Made by a program: the position numbers and the translations under genes. Below, piece by piece: positions 1 through 10,659 of a stretch of DNA of 64,000 bases (position 1 is its first letter; each line of letters opens with the position of its first letter). The stretch covers positions 171,431,104 through 171,495,103 of the forward strand of contig CM070873.1 in assembly GCA_036365515.1 (NCBI GenBank). Direction: 5' to 3'. Source of the stretch: Torymus aiolomorphi (Eukaryota > Arthropoda > Insecta > Hymenoptera > Torymidae). The notes under the pieces are model-generated. The model did not search any database. It was not told where the DNA came from and saw nothing but the letters and a program-made list of their open reading frames with translations.

Positions 1-213
1 AGAATCTGGCGAAGTTCTCAAACGAAGAACAGAGGAGAAATTGGATAAGCTAATGGAGGGGTCTGGATAAAATTACCTTGCTACGGCTTACCACTTCGGT
101 TGCGAATGGGCGCTGGCTCTGATACCGATCACAGAGGTAAAAAGAAGAAGAGCAGCTCTAGAAAAAGGAAAACAAGAAAACGAAAGTCTAATAGTTCGAA
201 GAGGCAAGGCTAA
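1..213 (+). pseudogene. C-terminal fragment of a basic virion-core-like protein (adintovirus/polinton set A)
   Basis: Two short open pieces in different frames lie just upstream of the capsid gene. The first, about positions 3-80, is charged and helical-looking. The second, 106-213, runs from an ATG to a TAA and is very rich in Lys, Arg and Ser. In adintoviruses a small basic, adenovirus X/VII-like core protein sits directly before the major capsid gene, so position and composition fit a decayed tail of such a protein. The 5' part lies outside the window. No domain can be proved from composition, so the identification is an inference from context. Confidence 0.35.
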
Positions 214-253
214 GAGAAGACAAACGAAACAAAAGAAGAAGAGAATAGATAAG

Positions 254-1571
254 ATGGCATTTTTATACACCCATTCGTGCGAGTGTCTCAAGTCGGAGTT
301 GTTTCTGTTTGAAATTCCTCCTACTCAAACAACGATAGAAAATTCACACTGGATACAATATAAACCAATATCGCCTTTAACTGATGACTCACCTATAGAA
401 TTTGTGTTACCGGGCAATGGTGAAGAATATCTTGATCTTGCTCACACGATGCTTAGTTTGCGGGTAAGTCTACAAACTACGGTTGACGTACCACAAGCCA
501 CTACAGACCAGGTACCCAAAGTCGGTCCTGTCAATAACTTTATGCATTCTTTATTTAATCAAGTGGATGTATTTTTTAATCAAAAACCGGTATCACCACC
601 TACAAACGTGTACGCTTACAGAGCGAACCTTGAAACTTTATTAAATTATGGACATGCTGCAAAAAATTTGCATTTGACGAGTGTGCTGTGGTACAATGAT
701 ACTGCTGGAAAAATGGACGACGATCAAGATGCAAATGTAGGCCTTGTGCAACGTCGCAAATTACTGTCGGCAACAAAATCAGTTGACATGATTGGCAATC
801 TTCACTGCGACGTGTTCAATCAAGAAAAATTATTAATAAACTGTGTCGAGGTAAGAGTGCGATTAGTAAGATCTCGCGATAGTTTTAGTCTCATGGATCC
901 TACGGGCTGTTACTCTGTACATATCGACGAAGCTAATCTATTAGTTAGGCGAGTCAAAAATAGTCCAGGTATATTACTAGCACACGCCCAATCACTCAAC
1001 TACATCTGCGAAATATCCTCTCACGAGGGTTGAGGTTAAAGCTGTAACAATAGATAGAAGTATTCACGGTGAAACTTTGGATAATATAATATTAGGTCAA
1101 GTGCCAAAACGAAGTATAATCGGGTTTATTGACAATAAGGCTTTCAATGGCGATCGAGCTTTAAATCCGTTTAACTTTGAACATTTTAATATAAATTTTC
1201 TATGCTTGTACGTTGACGGTGTACAAATACCTTCTAAACCACTACAACCTAATTTCGGAGCTAGCAAATTATACATTGATGCTTATCATATGTTATTTTC
1301 TGAAACAGGTGTACATTTTCTTAACGAGGGTAACCAAATCTCGCGTGAATCATATCCTAATGGCTATTGTCTTTTCGCCTTTGATTTAACTCCCGACTTA
1401 TCGGCTAACGAATGCAGTCATTGGAATTTGATTAAGCATGGCAGCGTCAGATTTGATGTACGATTCGCTGAAGTATTAGCCAATACTATAAATTGGATTT
1501 TCTATGCTGACTACGATAATATTTTGGAAGTAGATGCATCACGTCAAGCTATTGTAGACTTTAGTGGTTAG
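254..1571 (+). pseudogene. Adintovirus/polinton major capsid protein, copy A (frameshifted)
   Basis: This resembles the insect proteins annotated 'F54H12.2-like', the double-jelly-roll major capsid proteins of polinton/adintovirus elements, which build the icosahedral shell. The gene starts at the ATG at 254. The first frame runs to 1033 and the second is open from about 1000 to the TAG at 1571. Together they would cover roughly 440 residues, close to full family length. The frame change lies near 996-1000. Blocks shared with copy B at 17005-18034 include a conserved AFDLTPDLSA stretch near 1378-1410, a YVDGVQIP/YVDGVHIP block, and DMIGNLHC/DMIGYLHC. The next gene in the set begins 109 bases downstream. 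Apart from the single frameshift the sequence is well preserved, so this copy looks younger than copy B. Confidence 0.72.
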
Positions 1572-1680
1572 AATAACAAAGTGCAGATGGCGTTGTTGTA
1601 CTACATATACGTGGAAGATTTGTTTCTTGGTGGCCATTACGTTTCGAGTCGCGATCGTCATTGCAAGCTACATAAAAACG

Positions 1681-2230
1681 ATGGATTTAGTTATAGATAT
1701 CCAGTGTCTCAAAGATACTGACAATAACAATGCACCAAAGGAAATCGCTGTTGTTGCTCTTAATGGTGATTTTCACGATCATTGGTTAGTGGCTCCGACG
1801 GCTTGTGTAGATGATTTAAGCACTGAAATTAGAAGACAAAATAATTGGTTAACTCAGCATTGCCACGGCATTAATTACTTGGAAGGTGAAGTTGATTTGG
1901 AAGTGTTTTATAAAACTCTGCAGGATTTATCAAAAAGTGCTCGAAAAATTTACGTTAGAGGCAGTGAAAAGTGGTTGATGCTTCATAAAATTATAGCAAA
2001 CGAAATCGTCAATTTGGAGTATGATGTAGATTGTCCTCCGTTCGATAAGTTATCAACTAATTTGTATGCATCACGCTTTAAAATTTTCGGGTCATAAATA
2101 TCGATGTGCGTTAAATCACGCTTATCGTTTGAAAGGCTACTTATCTTATCGCCTTGATTATCTAAATAAACATTTAATCGATCTTCACAATGGACAGCCT
2201 TCAAATATTGAAGATCCTTTCACCAATCCA
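1681..2230 (+). pseudogene. Unknown conserved protein of the adintovirus-like set, copy A (frameshifted)
   Basis: The ATG at 1681 opens a frame that begins MDLVIDIQ and runs to 2097. From about 2060 the similarity moves to another frame (open from the ATG at 2066), where a His/Cys/Arg-rich stretch continues. Copy B at 18213-18614 aligns across VIDIQ, the PKE(V/I)A block, the NNW/TYW and HG..(W/Y)(F/L)EGEV stretches, and the SRKIYVRG/ARKIYVRG motif. The acidic VIDIQ start and the conserved HG..EGEV and YVRG blocks would suit a nuclease-like fold, but I cannot identify catalytic residues. The gene lies between the capsid and protease genes on the same strand, which argues for a viral rather than a host role. 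Its function is unknown. Confidence 0.5.
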
Positions 2231-2471
2231 GTCGCATACTGTAGGTGTATTCCCAGCCGATTAAATCCCGCGGGTGTGGACCAAGCCGACGGCATTCATG
2301 GTTAACACTGACGACCATACCAAGCCTGGCATGCATTGGGTTGCGTTCTACGTCAATAGATCTTCTAACGGTCTATACTTTGATAGTTTTGGATTACCAC
2401 CTATAATACCCGATCACATAAGCCGATGTATGTGGTCAATATTGTATTATGTTTTTAAGCTATATGAGTAA
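2190..2471 (+). pseudogene. Adenain-like cysteine protease, N-terminal part only
   Basis: The ATG at 2190 opens a 93-residue frame inside the end of the preceding gene. It carries a GMHWVAFYV block, which matches the catalytic His region of C5/adenain-type maturation proteases, followed by YFDSFGLPP, which supplies the acidic residue. These proteases cleave capsid and core proteins during maturation of adenovirus, polinton and adintovirus particles. The frame stops at 2471 before the Gln and nucleophile Cys boxes, and the downstream 170 bases are broken in all frames. The copy is therefore catalytically dead or a remnant. Its place after the capsid gene matches adintovirus gene order. Confidence 0.55.
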
Positions 2472-2819
2472 TAGGTTAAGGTTTCAAGAAGTTTCTGGAT
2501 AATTTTTCTGTCAACTTGGAGAAAAATGATAACGTAGTTGGACGCTATGTGCGCTATAAAAAAGCCGACGGAAATTTCATTGGCAACAGTGGATGCTTCG
2601 TCAGATGTTTACAAAACTCTCGCTCTAAAATGTCTTTGTTATAATTGTCAGCATTTCTATTATCACGCGAAAGAAGTTTTGATGTAAGACGATACAACGT
2701 GTGTCATGGAAATTTAACCATTTCAACTACATGTGCGTCATTGTTTAACCTTGCTCGTCTCATTCTTTACTTCTCAAACGTCTGCACTTTTTTAACTGTG
2801 TGCATAGTTTGAAGAGCTG

Positions 2820-2850
2820 TATTTAAAGGATCGCTTCAGAGTCTTCAGCA
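2820..2850 (+). promoter_or_regulatory. Core promoter: TATA-like box and initiator
   Basis: A TATTTAAAG box at 2820-2828 is followed about 27 bases later by an initiator-like TCAGCA (A at 2847), with pyrimidine-rich sequence beyond. The spacing is that expected for an arthropod RNA polymerase II core promoter. It lies about 40 bases before the ATG at 2888. Confidence 0.5.
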
Positions 2851-2887
2851 CCAGTCGCTTTCTACTCGTAAAGATACGCGGATCGCC

Positions 2888-3652
2888 ATGGCGACCCTAC
2901 TACGAGCTGCACAACACCCACATCAAGTCTTTTGTACGTTGTACGCCTTAAATAAATCGTTCACCAAGAAGGAAATTGTTGGTTTGGAATATGACGAGCT
3001 CGTCGACAAGTTCGACGACGAGTGCTACAATCCTGTGGTTGGACTATTATCGAATAACTTTGAAGGTGTTGCATTTTTATACAATGACTGGGAAGAATTC
3101 AAAACAAGTTTCGACGACATTGATAAATATTTTCGTGGACTTGATAATAGTTTAGAGGACCATAAAATTTACGGAAACGGTTGGACTTCAAAATTCACAA
3201 CAAGTCACCAGGACAAAGCAATCGAAATTGAAGAAGACAGGAGGCCTGATGTTGGTCGGATCAAACGGTTTCGCCATAGTTTAGTAATGAAAAAAGTTAC
3301 TTTTGATTGTCTACAAGAATTTATTGTAAAGTGTGTCGATACTCGTCTTAAATATTTAAATTCTGTTGCGAGTAGTGTACAATATCTTACCTGCGACGTT
3401 ATGGAGTTTATTAAAACTAAAAGTAGTCTCATGCATGAAGCACAAGTACAACTGTATACACCGGGTATTGTAAAAGACGTTGTAAGTTTAGTTGATAATG
3501 ATGTAATAGACGAAATAACCTCTAGCGTAGAAAAGCAATGTAAAGAAAAAGATCAAGTGTCTCTACCTAAGTGCGATGCTGCTGATGTATTGTATCAGAT
3601 TGTATCAGATGCTGCTGATGTATTGTATCATTACACGTGCCAAGAATTGTAG
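2888..3652 (+). CDS. Unknown 254-residue protein linked to the adintovirus-like set, copy A
   Basis: An uninterrupted frame starts at an ATG in a CCATGG context directly after a good core promoter. The protein is acidic and soluble, with no signal peptide or membrane segment. Its last 30 residues contain a short internal duplication (two DAADVLY units, about 3575-3635), probably a recent 30-base slippage. A W-E-x-F...F..I..Y block near residues 69-85 recurs in the minus-strand fragment at 14476-14948 beside the second adintovirus-like set. The gene therefore appears twice next to the same viral genes and is probably part of that element or its accessory cargo. I recognise no domain. It is the only unbroken frame in set A. 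Confidence 0.55.
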   Translation: MATLLRAAQHPHQVFCTLYALNKSFTKKEIVGLEYDELVDKFDDECYNPVVGLLSNNFEGVAFLYNDWEEFKTSFDDIDKYFRGLDNSLEDHKIYGNGWTSKFTTSHQDKAIEIEEDRRPDVGRIKRFRHSLVMKKVTFDCLQEFIVKCVDTRLKYLNSVASSVQYLTCDVMEFIKTKSSLMHEAQVQLYTPGIVKDVVSLVDNDVIDEITSSVEKQCKEKDQVSLPKCDAADVLYQIVSDAADVLYHYTCQEL

Positions 3653-4011
3653 ATGTATTAAATACTATATTATTTGATAATAAATAGAAAAATTTGAATA
3701 TACTTACTATGTTAATTTATCAATTGAAGCTAATGCCCGAATATTTTTATGTTAATTAATAAATGAAGCTAATAGCTATTACGGGCAATCGATAAAGGAT
3801 AAGGAAGGTACCTAACTTATCAATCATCGATTTTATTCTTTTTACATGTGTATACTTACACATCTCTAATTATTCTAAGCTATTAGAGTAAAGCAGTCAA
3901 GGATATTAATGCATAATTATTTTAATAATTTTAAAGTGCAGTCAAGAATTTTTAAAGGATGAGGAAAGGAAAGGTAAACGTATAGGATGAAAAAATGAGA
4001 ACGAAAAATAT

Positions 4012-4084
4012 AACGGCCCAGGTCGGGATCGAACCGACAACCTTCTGCATACCGGGCAGCTACGCTACCATTTGCGCCACTGGG
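4012..4084 (-). tRNA. tRNA-like sequence (probable pseudo-tRNA or SINE head), copy 1
   Basis: On the minus strand a 73-base cloverleaf can be drawn with intact A and B boxes (GGTTCGATCCC). The D and T stems pair fully, but the first two acceptor pairs mismatch. The anticodon loop reads CCGGTAT, with C instead of the invariant U33. A functional tRNA is unlikely. Confidence 0.45.
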
Positions 4085-4488
4085 ATAACGATTCTATCAG
4101 GAACCTTGCCGGTTCTTAATCGTTCTCAATTTTTTTATTTCCCCAAACCCCCCCGTCTGCATTATTAAGCCGAAGCAGACAATGTTAATTTATCAATTGA
4201 AGCTAATGCCCGAATATTTTTATGTTAATTAATAAATGAAGCTAATGGCTATTACGGGCAATCGATAAAGGATAAGGAAGGTACCTAACTTATCAATCAT
4301 CGATTTTATTCTTTTTACATGTGTATACTTACACATCTCTAATTATTCTAAGCTATTAGAGTAAAGCAGTCAAGGATATTAATGCACAATTATTTTAATA
4401 ATTTTAAAGTGCAGTCAAGAATTTTTAAGAGGATGAGGAAAGGAAAGGTAAACGTATAGGATGAAAAAATGAGAACGAAAAAAATAAC

Positions 4489-4561
4489 GGCCCAAGTCGG
4501 GATCGAACCGACAACCTTCTGCATACCGGGCAGCTACGCTACCATTTGCGCCACTGGGATG
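4489..4561 (-). tRNA. tRNA-like sequence, copy 2
   Basis: Same 73-base tRNA-like block as copy 1, in the second minus-orientation unit. One base differs in the acceptor/T-stem region (CCCAAG for CCCAGG). The anticodon loop again lacks U33. Confidence 0.45.
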
Positions 4562-5098
4562 ACGATTCTATCAGGACCCTAGCCGGTTCTTAATCGTTCT
4601 CAATTTTTTTTATTTCCCCAAAACCCCCCCGTTTGCGTTATTAAGCCAAAGCAGACAATGATAATTTATCAATTGAAGCTAATGCCCGAATATTTTTATG
4701 TTAATTAATAATTTTTTCATCCTATACGTTTACCTTTCCTTTCCTCATCCTTTAAAAATTCTTTACTTCACTTTAAAATTATTAAAATAATAGTGGATTA
4801 ATATCCTTGACTGCTTTGCTCTAATAGCTTAGAATAATTAGAGATGTGTAAGTATACACATGTAAAAAGAATAAAATCGATGATTGATAAGTTAGGTACC
4901 TTCCTTACCCTTTATCGATTGCCCGTAATAGCCATTAGCTTCATTTATTAATGAACATAAAAATATTCGGGCATTAGCTTCAATTGATAAATTAACATTG
5001 TCTGCTTTGGCTTAATAACGCAGACGGGGGGGGGGGTTTGGGGAAATAAAAAAATTGAGAACGATTAAGAACCGGCAAGGGCCCTGATAGAATCGTTA

Positions 5099-5170
5099 TC
5101 CCAGTGGCACAAATGGTAGCGTAGCTGCCCGGTATGCAGAAGGTTGTCGGTTCGATCCCGACCTGGGCCG
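5099..5170 (+). tRNA. tRNA-like sequence, copy 3
   Basis: Plus-orientation copy with GGCAC in place of GGCGC in the D stem. The B box is intact and the same degenerate acceptor end is present. Confidence 0.45.
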
Positions 5171-5569
5171 TTATTTTTTTCGTTCTCATTTTTTCATCCT
5201 ATACGTTTACCTTTCCTTTCCTCATCCTTTAAAAATTCTTGACTGCACTTTAAAATTATTAAAATAATTGTGCATTAATATCCTTGACTGCTTTACTCTA
5301 ATAGCTGAGAATAATTAGAGATGTGTAAGTATACACATGTAAAAAGAATAAAATCGATGATTGGTAAGTTAGTTACCTTTCTTATCCTTTATCGATTGCC
5401 CGTAATAGCCATTAGCTTCATTTATTATTTAAAATAAAAGTATTCGGGCATTAGCTTCAATTGATAAATTAACATTGTCTGCTTTGGCTTAATAACGCAG
5501 ACGGGGGGGGTTTTGGGGAAATAAAATTGAGAACGATCAAGAACCGGCTAGGGTCCTGATAGAATCGTC

Positions 5570-5642
5570 ATCCCAGTGGCGCAAATGGTAGCGTAGCTGC
5601 CCGGTATGCAGAAGGTTGTCGGTTCGATCCCGACCTGGGCCG
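5570..5642 (+). tRNA. tRNA-like sequence, copy 4
   Basis: Plus-orientation copy with an intact D stem, B box and T stem. It shares the anticodon-loop defect with the other three copies, so the defect predates the amplification of the repeat. Confidence 0.45.
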
Positions 5643-6229
5643 TTATTTTTTTCGTTCTCATTTTCTCATCCTATACGTTTACCTTTCCTTTACTCATCCT
5701 TTAAAGATTCTTGACTGCACTTTAAAATTATTAAAATAATTGTGCATTAATATCCTTGACTGCTTTACTCTAATAGCTTAGAATAATTAGAGATGTGTAA
5801 GTATACACATGTAAAAAGAATAAAATCGATGATTGATAAGTTAGGTATCTTCCTTATCCTTTATCGATTGCCCGTAATAGCCATTAGCTTCATTTATTAA
5901 TTAACATACTTACTATGTACTTCTTTTTGTCTTCCTTGCCTTCCTCCTGATCCCAACTTATTATATTTTTAAAGACGTTAATTTTTAATTTACATTTTTA
6001 AATTGTAGCTTATATAAATTAAATTTTATTTCACGCAATGAAGCTAGCTGGCATTTGAATATTTTTTGAATAAGTATTTTTAAATTAATTAATTGAAAGA
6101 ATAAAAAATTAGTTGAAATTAGATACTCATAAATATTGTTAATTTGCTGACGCAATATGTAATTTGATTACGTAGGTATATTAAATAACCGACTGAAACA
6201 CGCACACACACGAATACACACGTCTATAT

Positions 6230-7889
6230 GTGACTTCTTGACCTTGACCCCAGCTGCCGCCTGTAGTTGAGGTCAACCGCTAAATCAGCTTGTTGGGGCG
6301 CGCAAACAGCCAATGAGCTCTCTTCTGGTGCGACGCCGCCGCTTGGGGGGGCGCTCCAGCAGCCAATGAGCTCTCTTCTGGTGCGCCCCCGCCGCTAATC
6401 GCAACAATGGAGACACAGCGGTAGTCAATGACATGTTTTTACACTGCGTCGTCATCGGTCACGAGTGCCTTCTTGGTATTGCTACACTAGCACCACTAAC
6501 TTTCCAGGGTGTCGTCCCCTGATGCATCAGTAGTAGACGGGCCGCCGATGTAGCCACATGGATAACTGAAACGGTACTTGAAACAGCTACTTCCTGCAGT
6601 CGACAGCCGATTTCCAGCAGCCAACGGCCGACTTCCAATAGTCGAGAGTCGACTTCCCGCTGGCCATCCGCTCCTCGAGAAAGGTTTGAAAAGACCTTAA
6701 GGTCCCTACTCTATCAACGAGTCGAAAAACAGCAGTGCCTGGTGTATGTTTGTTGGAACGTCAAAATATTGACGTGCGTGCGTCTGTGTATGCGTGAGTA
6801 TGTGTATGGATGTATTTGCTTCTATGTGTAATTCCTTTCCTTGAGCCTTTCCTTGAGAAAAAATGTTTCCCCATGTAATTAAATATTCAAAATAATGTGC
6901 AACTGCAACTCGATTTACGTGACATTTTTCCATTAATCAGCAAACTTCCACAGCGCCGTACGATGAAATAAAGGATAAAAAATAATCTCCACTTCCTTTT
7001 CATGAGACTTTCCTCGAGAAAAAATTCTTTCCCTGTGTAATTCAATAGTCAAAATAATGTGCAGCTGCAACTCGATGTACGTGACATTTTCTCATTAATC
7101 AGCAAAATTCCACAGTACCGTACGATTAAATAAATAAAGATGAAAAAAGACGACGCATTTCTCGTTCGGAAAACATGGTGGGACACGTGGTAAGATACAA
7201 TTTCGGCGACTGTAAGTTATGACTAATTCGAGGTAAGGCAATATAATTCGACAGCAGAGGGCCCACGTGCGATGAGATCATCCGTGGCAACGACGAACGG
7301 TCTACCGGATGTCAGTCGCGAATATTGTCTTGTTGCGTGAACATCCCCATCGCAAAGCATGAGGGCATTGTGCGGATTCTGAAGTGTGCATGTGTCTCTC
7401 TTGTGCTCTCCATACAAATGTTGCGCGCCAGTACGTTATGCAGATAGTGGTTCGATGCAGAAATTCGGATGTACAGTTCCACGAGAGTGTCGTGGATCTG
7501 TCATGAAGTGGATATGAGGTGTCCATGTTGTTACGGTTATTCCATTTTTTTTTCAAGCCGTGCGCGCGTGATTAGATACTGCACGTGCGTGTTGGACACT
7601 CGTTGCACAGTACAGAGAGTCTATACTTAAAAGTTGTAAAAAACCATGAAAAACCCGTGAATCTGAAAATTTTTTGTGTAGGTACACTTGTCATGGTGCA
7701 GAGAGGCTATAAACAAAAGTTATAAAATACACCATAAAAACGCCATAGACATCCCATAAGACCATATATTCATGAATCATATACCATTATCTTCCAAAAT
7801 CCGATAAAATATCGAAAACCCCATAAATTATGTAGGTGCATTTGTCATGATACAGAGAGGCTACGCGAACTGGGCCTTGAAGGCATAGC

Positions 7890-7940
<51 letters not shown>

Positions 7941-8400
7941 GTGTGTGTGTACGGATGTGCGTGCAGGTGTGCGTGCCCGTGTGTGCGACCACTCGCAAAT
8001 CTGCGGGCCGTGTGGAGAGCTAACAGCTCTTTTGATGGCGCAGCGGTGACTAATCAGCTCTTCCCATGCTGCGCCTCCCGCAGTCATTAAAGCATCTTGT
8101 TGGGAGACACAACCATTGAGCTGATTTTACACTGTGCCGTCACAGATCACGAGTGCTTTCTTTGAGCTGCTACACCAGTGCCACTAGCATTCCAGGGTGT
8201 GGTCCTTCGATGCGTCGGTAGCAGACGGATCGCGGATGTAACCGTATGGATATCTAACACAGTATTTGAAGCAGCTACTTCCAGCAGTCGGCAGCCGACT
8301 TCCATCAGTTGACGTCCGACTTCCGCCAGCCAAGGGGCGACTTCCAACAGCCGACTTCCCGCTGGTCATCCGATCCCCGAAAAGTGTGCCGCGTGTTCAT
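6230..8400. repeat. Degenerate duplicated non-coding repeat block
   Basis: The stretch 6430-6680 recurs at 8120-8370: an ACACTG...CACGAGTG...TTCCAGGGTG lead followed by several imperfect 20-21-base units around CCGACTTCC. The stretch 6840-6990 is repeated in tandem at 7000-7140 and again at 8450-8560. A 25-base segment around CCAATGAGCTCTC is present twice at 6308 and 6362. I see no coding sequence, and all open frames here are short and compositionally biased. Confidence 0.6.
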
Positions 8401-9050
8401 CAGTAGACATTTTTAGCTCACCGGGTCGCCGTATCTTTTTTAATCTCGATTTTAAATAATGTGCAGCTGCAACTCGATGTACGTGACATTTTCTCATTCA
8501 TCAGCAAAATTCCACAGCGTCGTACGATTAAATAAAGGTGAAATAAAGTCGATGCATTTTTCGTTCGGAAAACATGATGGGATACATGACAAGATGCAAT
8601 TTCGACGACTGTAAGTTATGACTAATTCGAGGTAAGACGATATAATTTGCCAGCAGAGTGTTCACGTGCGATGAGATCATCCGTGGCAAAGACGAACGGT
8701 CGACCGGCTGTCAGTCGCGTATATTGTCTTGTCGCGTGAACATATCCGTCGCAAAGTGCCATGAGTGTATTGTGAGGATTCTGAAGTGCGTCGTGTGCCT
8801 CTCTTGTATCCCATGCAAATGTTGTGCGCGAGTACGTTATGTAGATAGTGATTCAACGCAAAAATTCGAGTGTAGCGTTCCACGAGAGTGTCGCGAAAGT
8901 GTAATCTATGATGAAATTGTCTTATGGGATGTGAAGTTACGGTTTTCCCATTTTTCCAAGCCGTGCGCGTGGGTGCTGGTCACTCGCTGTGCAATACAGA
9001 GAGGCTATACACAACAGTTGTAAAAAACCATAAAAAACCCATGGATCTGA
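7150..9050. repeat. Second-order duplication: 7150-7560 recurs at 8540-8960
   Basis: Both blocks share GTAAGTTATGACTAATTCG, the CGTGCGATGAGATCATCC segment and the CACGAGAGTGTCG segment at about 80% by eye, in the same orientation. Each block is followed by a ~170-bp tandem repeat whose units contain ACAGAGAGGCTATA and ATAAAAACCCCATAGAC (7617-7860, 9000-9057, 12184-12420). This family is the host of the Helentron-like insertion at 9058. Confidence 0.6.
7891..7960. repeat. (TG)n microsatellite
   Basis: Nearly pure TG dinucleotides with a few TA interruptions. Cys/Val or His/Thr open frames across it on both strands are artefacts of the repeat. Confidence 0.95.
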
Positions 9051-9178
9051 CATTTTTGCTTCCTCCTAGAGGAAGCTTTGTGATAGTAAATTTTTGAGTT
9101 GTTGTAAAAGCATGTTATAATTGTGTTCCGAGGTGTGAGGAATCAAAATACATGGTTTTTGAAAAATGTCTGTATGGA

Positions 9179-9180
<2 letters not shown>

Positions 9181-9229
<49 letters not shown>

Positions 9230-9230
9230 A
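9181..9230. repeat. (TG)n microsatellite core of the Helentron-like element
   Basis: About 22 TG units at the position equivalent to the TG core of the 60595 copy. Confidence 0.9.
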
Positions 9231-10659
9231 TGTATACGCCTGGATCTCAGCTTCTACTCGGTCGATTTTGACCGGACAGGTCTCATTTTTTTTGCTTTTT
9301 CTGCGTGATGGCGGGTCAAAAATCCGTTTTTTGATTGGGGCGGTGCGTTTTTGTTTTTTTTTCAAATTATCGATTTTCTCAAAACTGTGTTTTGATTTTT
9401 TTAAATGATAGGATCGAGTTATTCGAATCTGATGGGTAGCGTTCGAAAGAGGATTAAAATACCTATATTTTCTAAACAAAAAAAAAGTTTCTAGCTATCA
9501 CGGTTCTTTTGTTATTAACAAAAACGTGTTTTTTTTTATAACTCCTAAACTTAACGGTCAATTTTTTTTAGAAAAATCATGATAATACAGAATATAAATA
9601 GCTATAATCTGTTAAAATTTGAATACATTCTGTAGGCTAGATTTTGAGTAAAAAATTGAAAAATGAAAAAAATCAGTTTTGTATGTCCAACGATTACAAG
9701 AGTAAAATTGACTTAATGGCTTCAAAATTCCTTTTAGAGGTAGATTTTTTATAGTTCTCGGTCGAGTTCTTTGGGCAAAATGATTGGCCCATAAATTTCA
9801 GAGTTATTTGAGGTTAAAAATTTTTTGACATTTTTTTAAAATCGTAATTTCTCGAGAAAGGCTCTGTGTATCTGAATGGGGTGGGTGGCATTCGAAAGAG
9901 AATTAAAATACCTATATTTTCTAAAAAAAAATAATTTTCTATCTATCACGGTTCTTTAGTTATCATAAAAAAAAAACCGTGTTTTTTTTTTAAACTTATA
10001 ACTCCAATGATGTTATCATTAGTATATTATAAAAGTATATAGTATTGGCGTCAAAATGTAATATGTTTGAATTTTCAAGATTGAATTCTTGAGTTTAAGT
10101 ATTCAAAACTGATGAATAATTAAAATAGTATAAGAGTAGGTGGCGCTCCGATCGGGGTAGCGTGTAGCACAGTATGTATGCCGGCAGGGTCCAACAAGCT
10201 GTGGGTTAGTCACGAATTCCGCAGTACTGCATACAATGCATTATGAATGCATTATATTCTGTATTATTATAATTTATTGGTGAGTTGTGAACTTCTTTAA
10301 AAAAACACGTTTTTGTTAATAACAAAAGAACAATGATAGCTATAAATTTTGCTTCCTCATAGAGGAAGCTTTGTAACGGTGAAAATAATTTTCGAAAAAA
10401 AAATGTTCAAAAATATGTTTTAAGGCGATATATGTGTATATTAGTTGATTTTGATAATTTTTGTTTTCGTGGGTGTATGTGTGTGTGTGCATGTGTGTGT
10501 GTATGTGTATTTGAACTCTTCATATCTCCGAAACGAATCGACCGATTTTCGTCGGGTAGAGTTTATTCTCTTTGTCTCGCGGGAAAAGAAAGGTACCCTG
10601 ATGGATTTGAGTTTCTATTAATTTTCTTTTGTTTTATGACCAAAACACGATTTTGAATT

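Larger units (their letters stand above)
3700..5918. repeat. Cluster of five ~480-bp tRNA-like-containing repeat units, two minus then three plus
   Basis: Units on the minus orientation cover about 3709-4185 and 4184-4710. Units on the plus orientation cover about 4711-5190, 5190-5666 and a partial 5666-5905. Each full unit has an AT-rich segment, a homopolymeric C/G run (for example 5025-5037) and a 73-base tRNA-like sequence. The orientation flips at about 4710, so the whole cluster can fold into a large hairpin. A 13-base direct repeat (ATACTTACTATGT) flanks it at 3700-3712 and 5906-5918. That repeat partly overlaps the unit ends, so it is a candidate target duplication and not a proven one. 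Confidence 0.7.

Noticed and set aside
3700..5918. Functional tRNA gene cluster
   Set aside because: All four copies lack U33 and have mismatched acceptor tips, and they sit in a dispersed repeat unit.
7890..8090. Open frames of Cys/Val or His/Thr repeats on both strands
   Set aside because: They are direct translations of the TG microsatellite, as are the similar frames at 9123-9479, 12373-12779 and 60673-60937.
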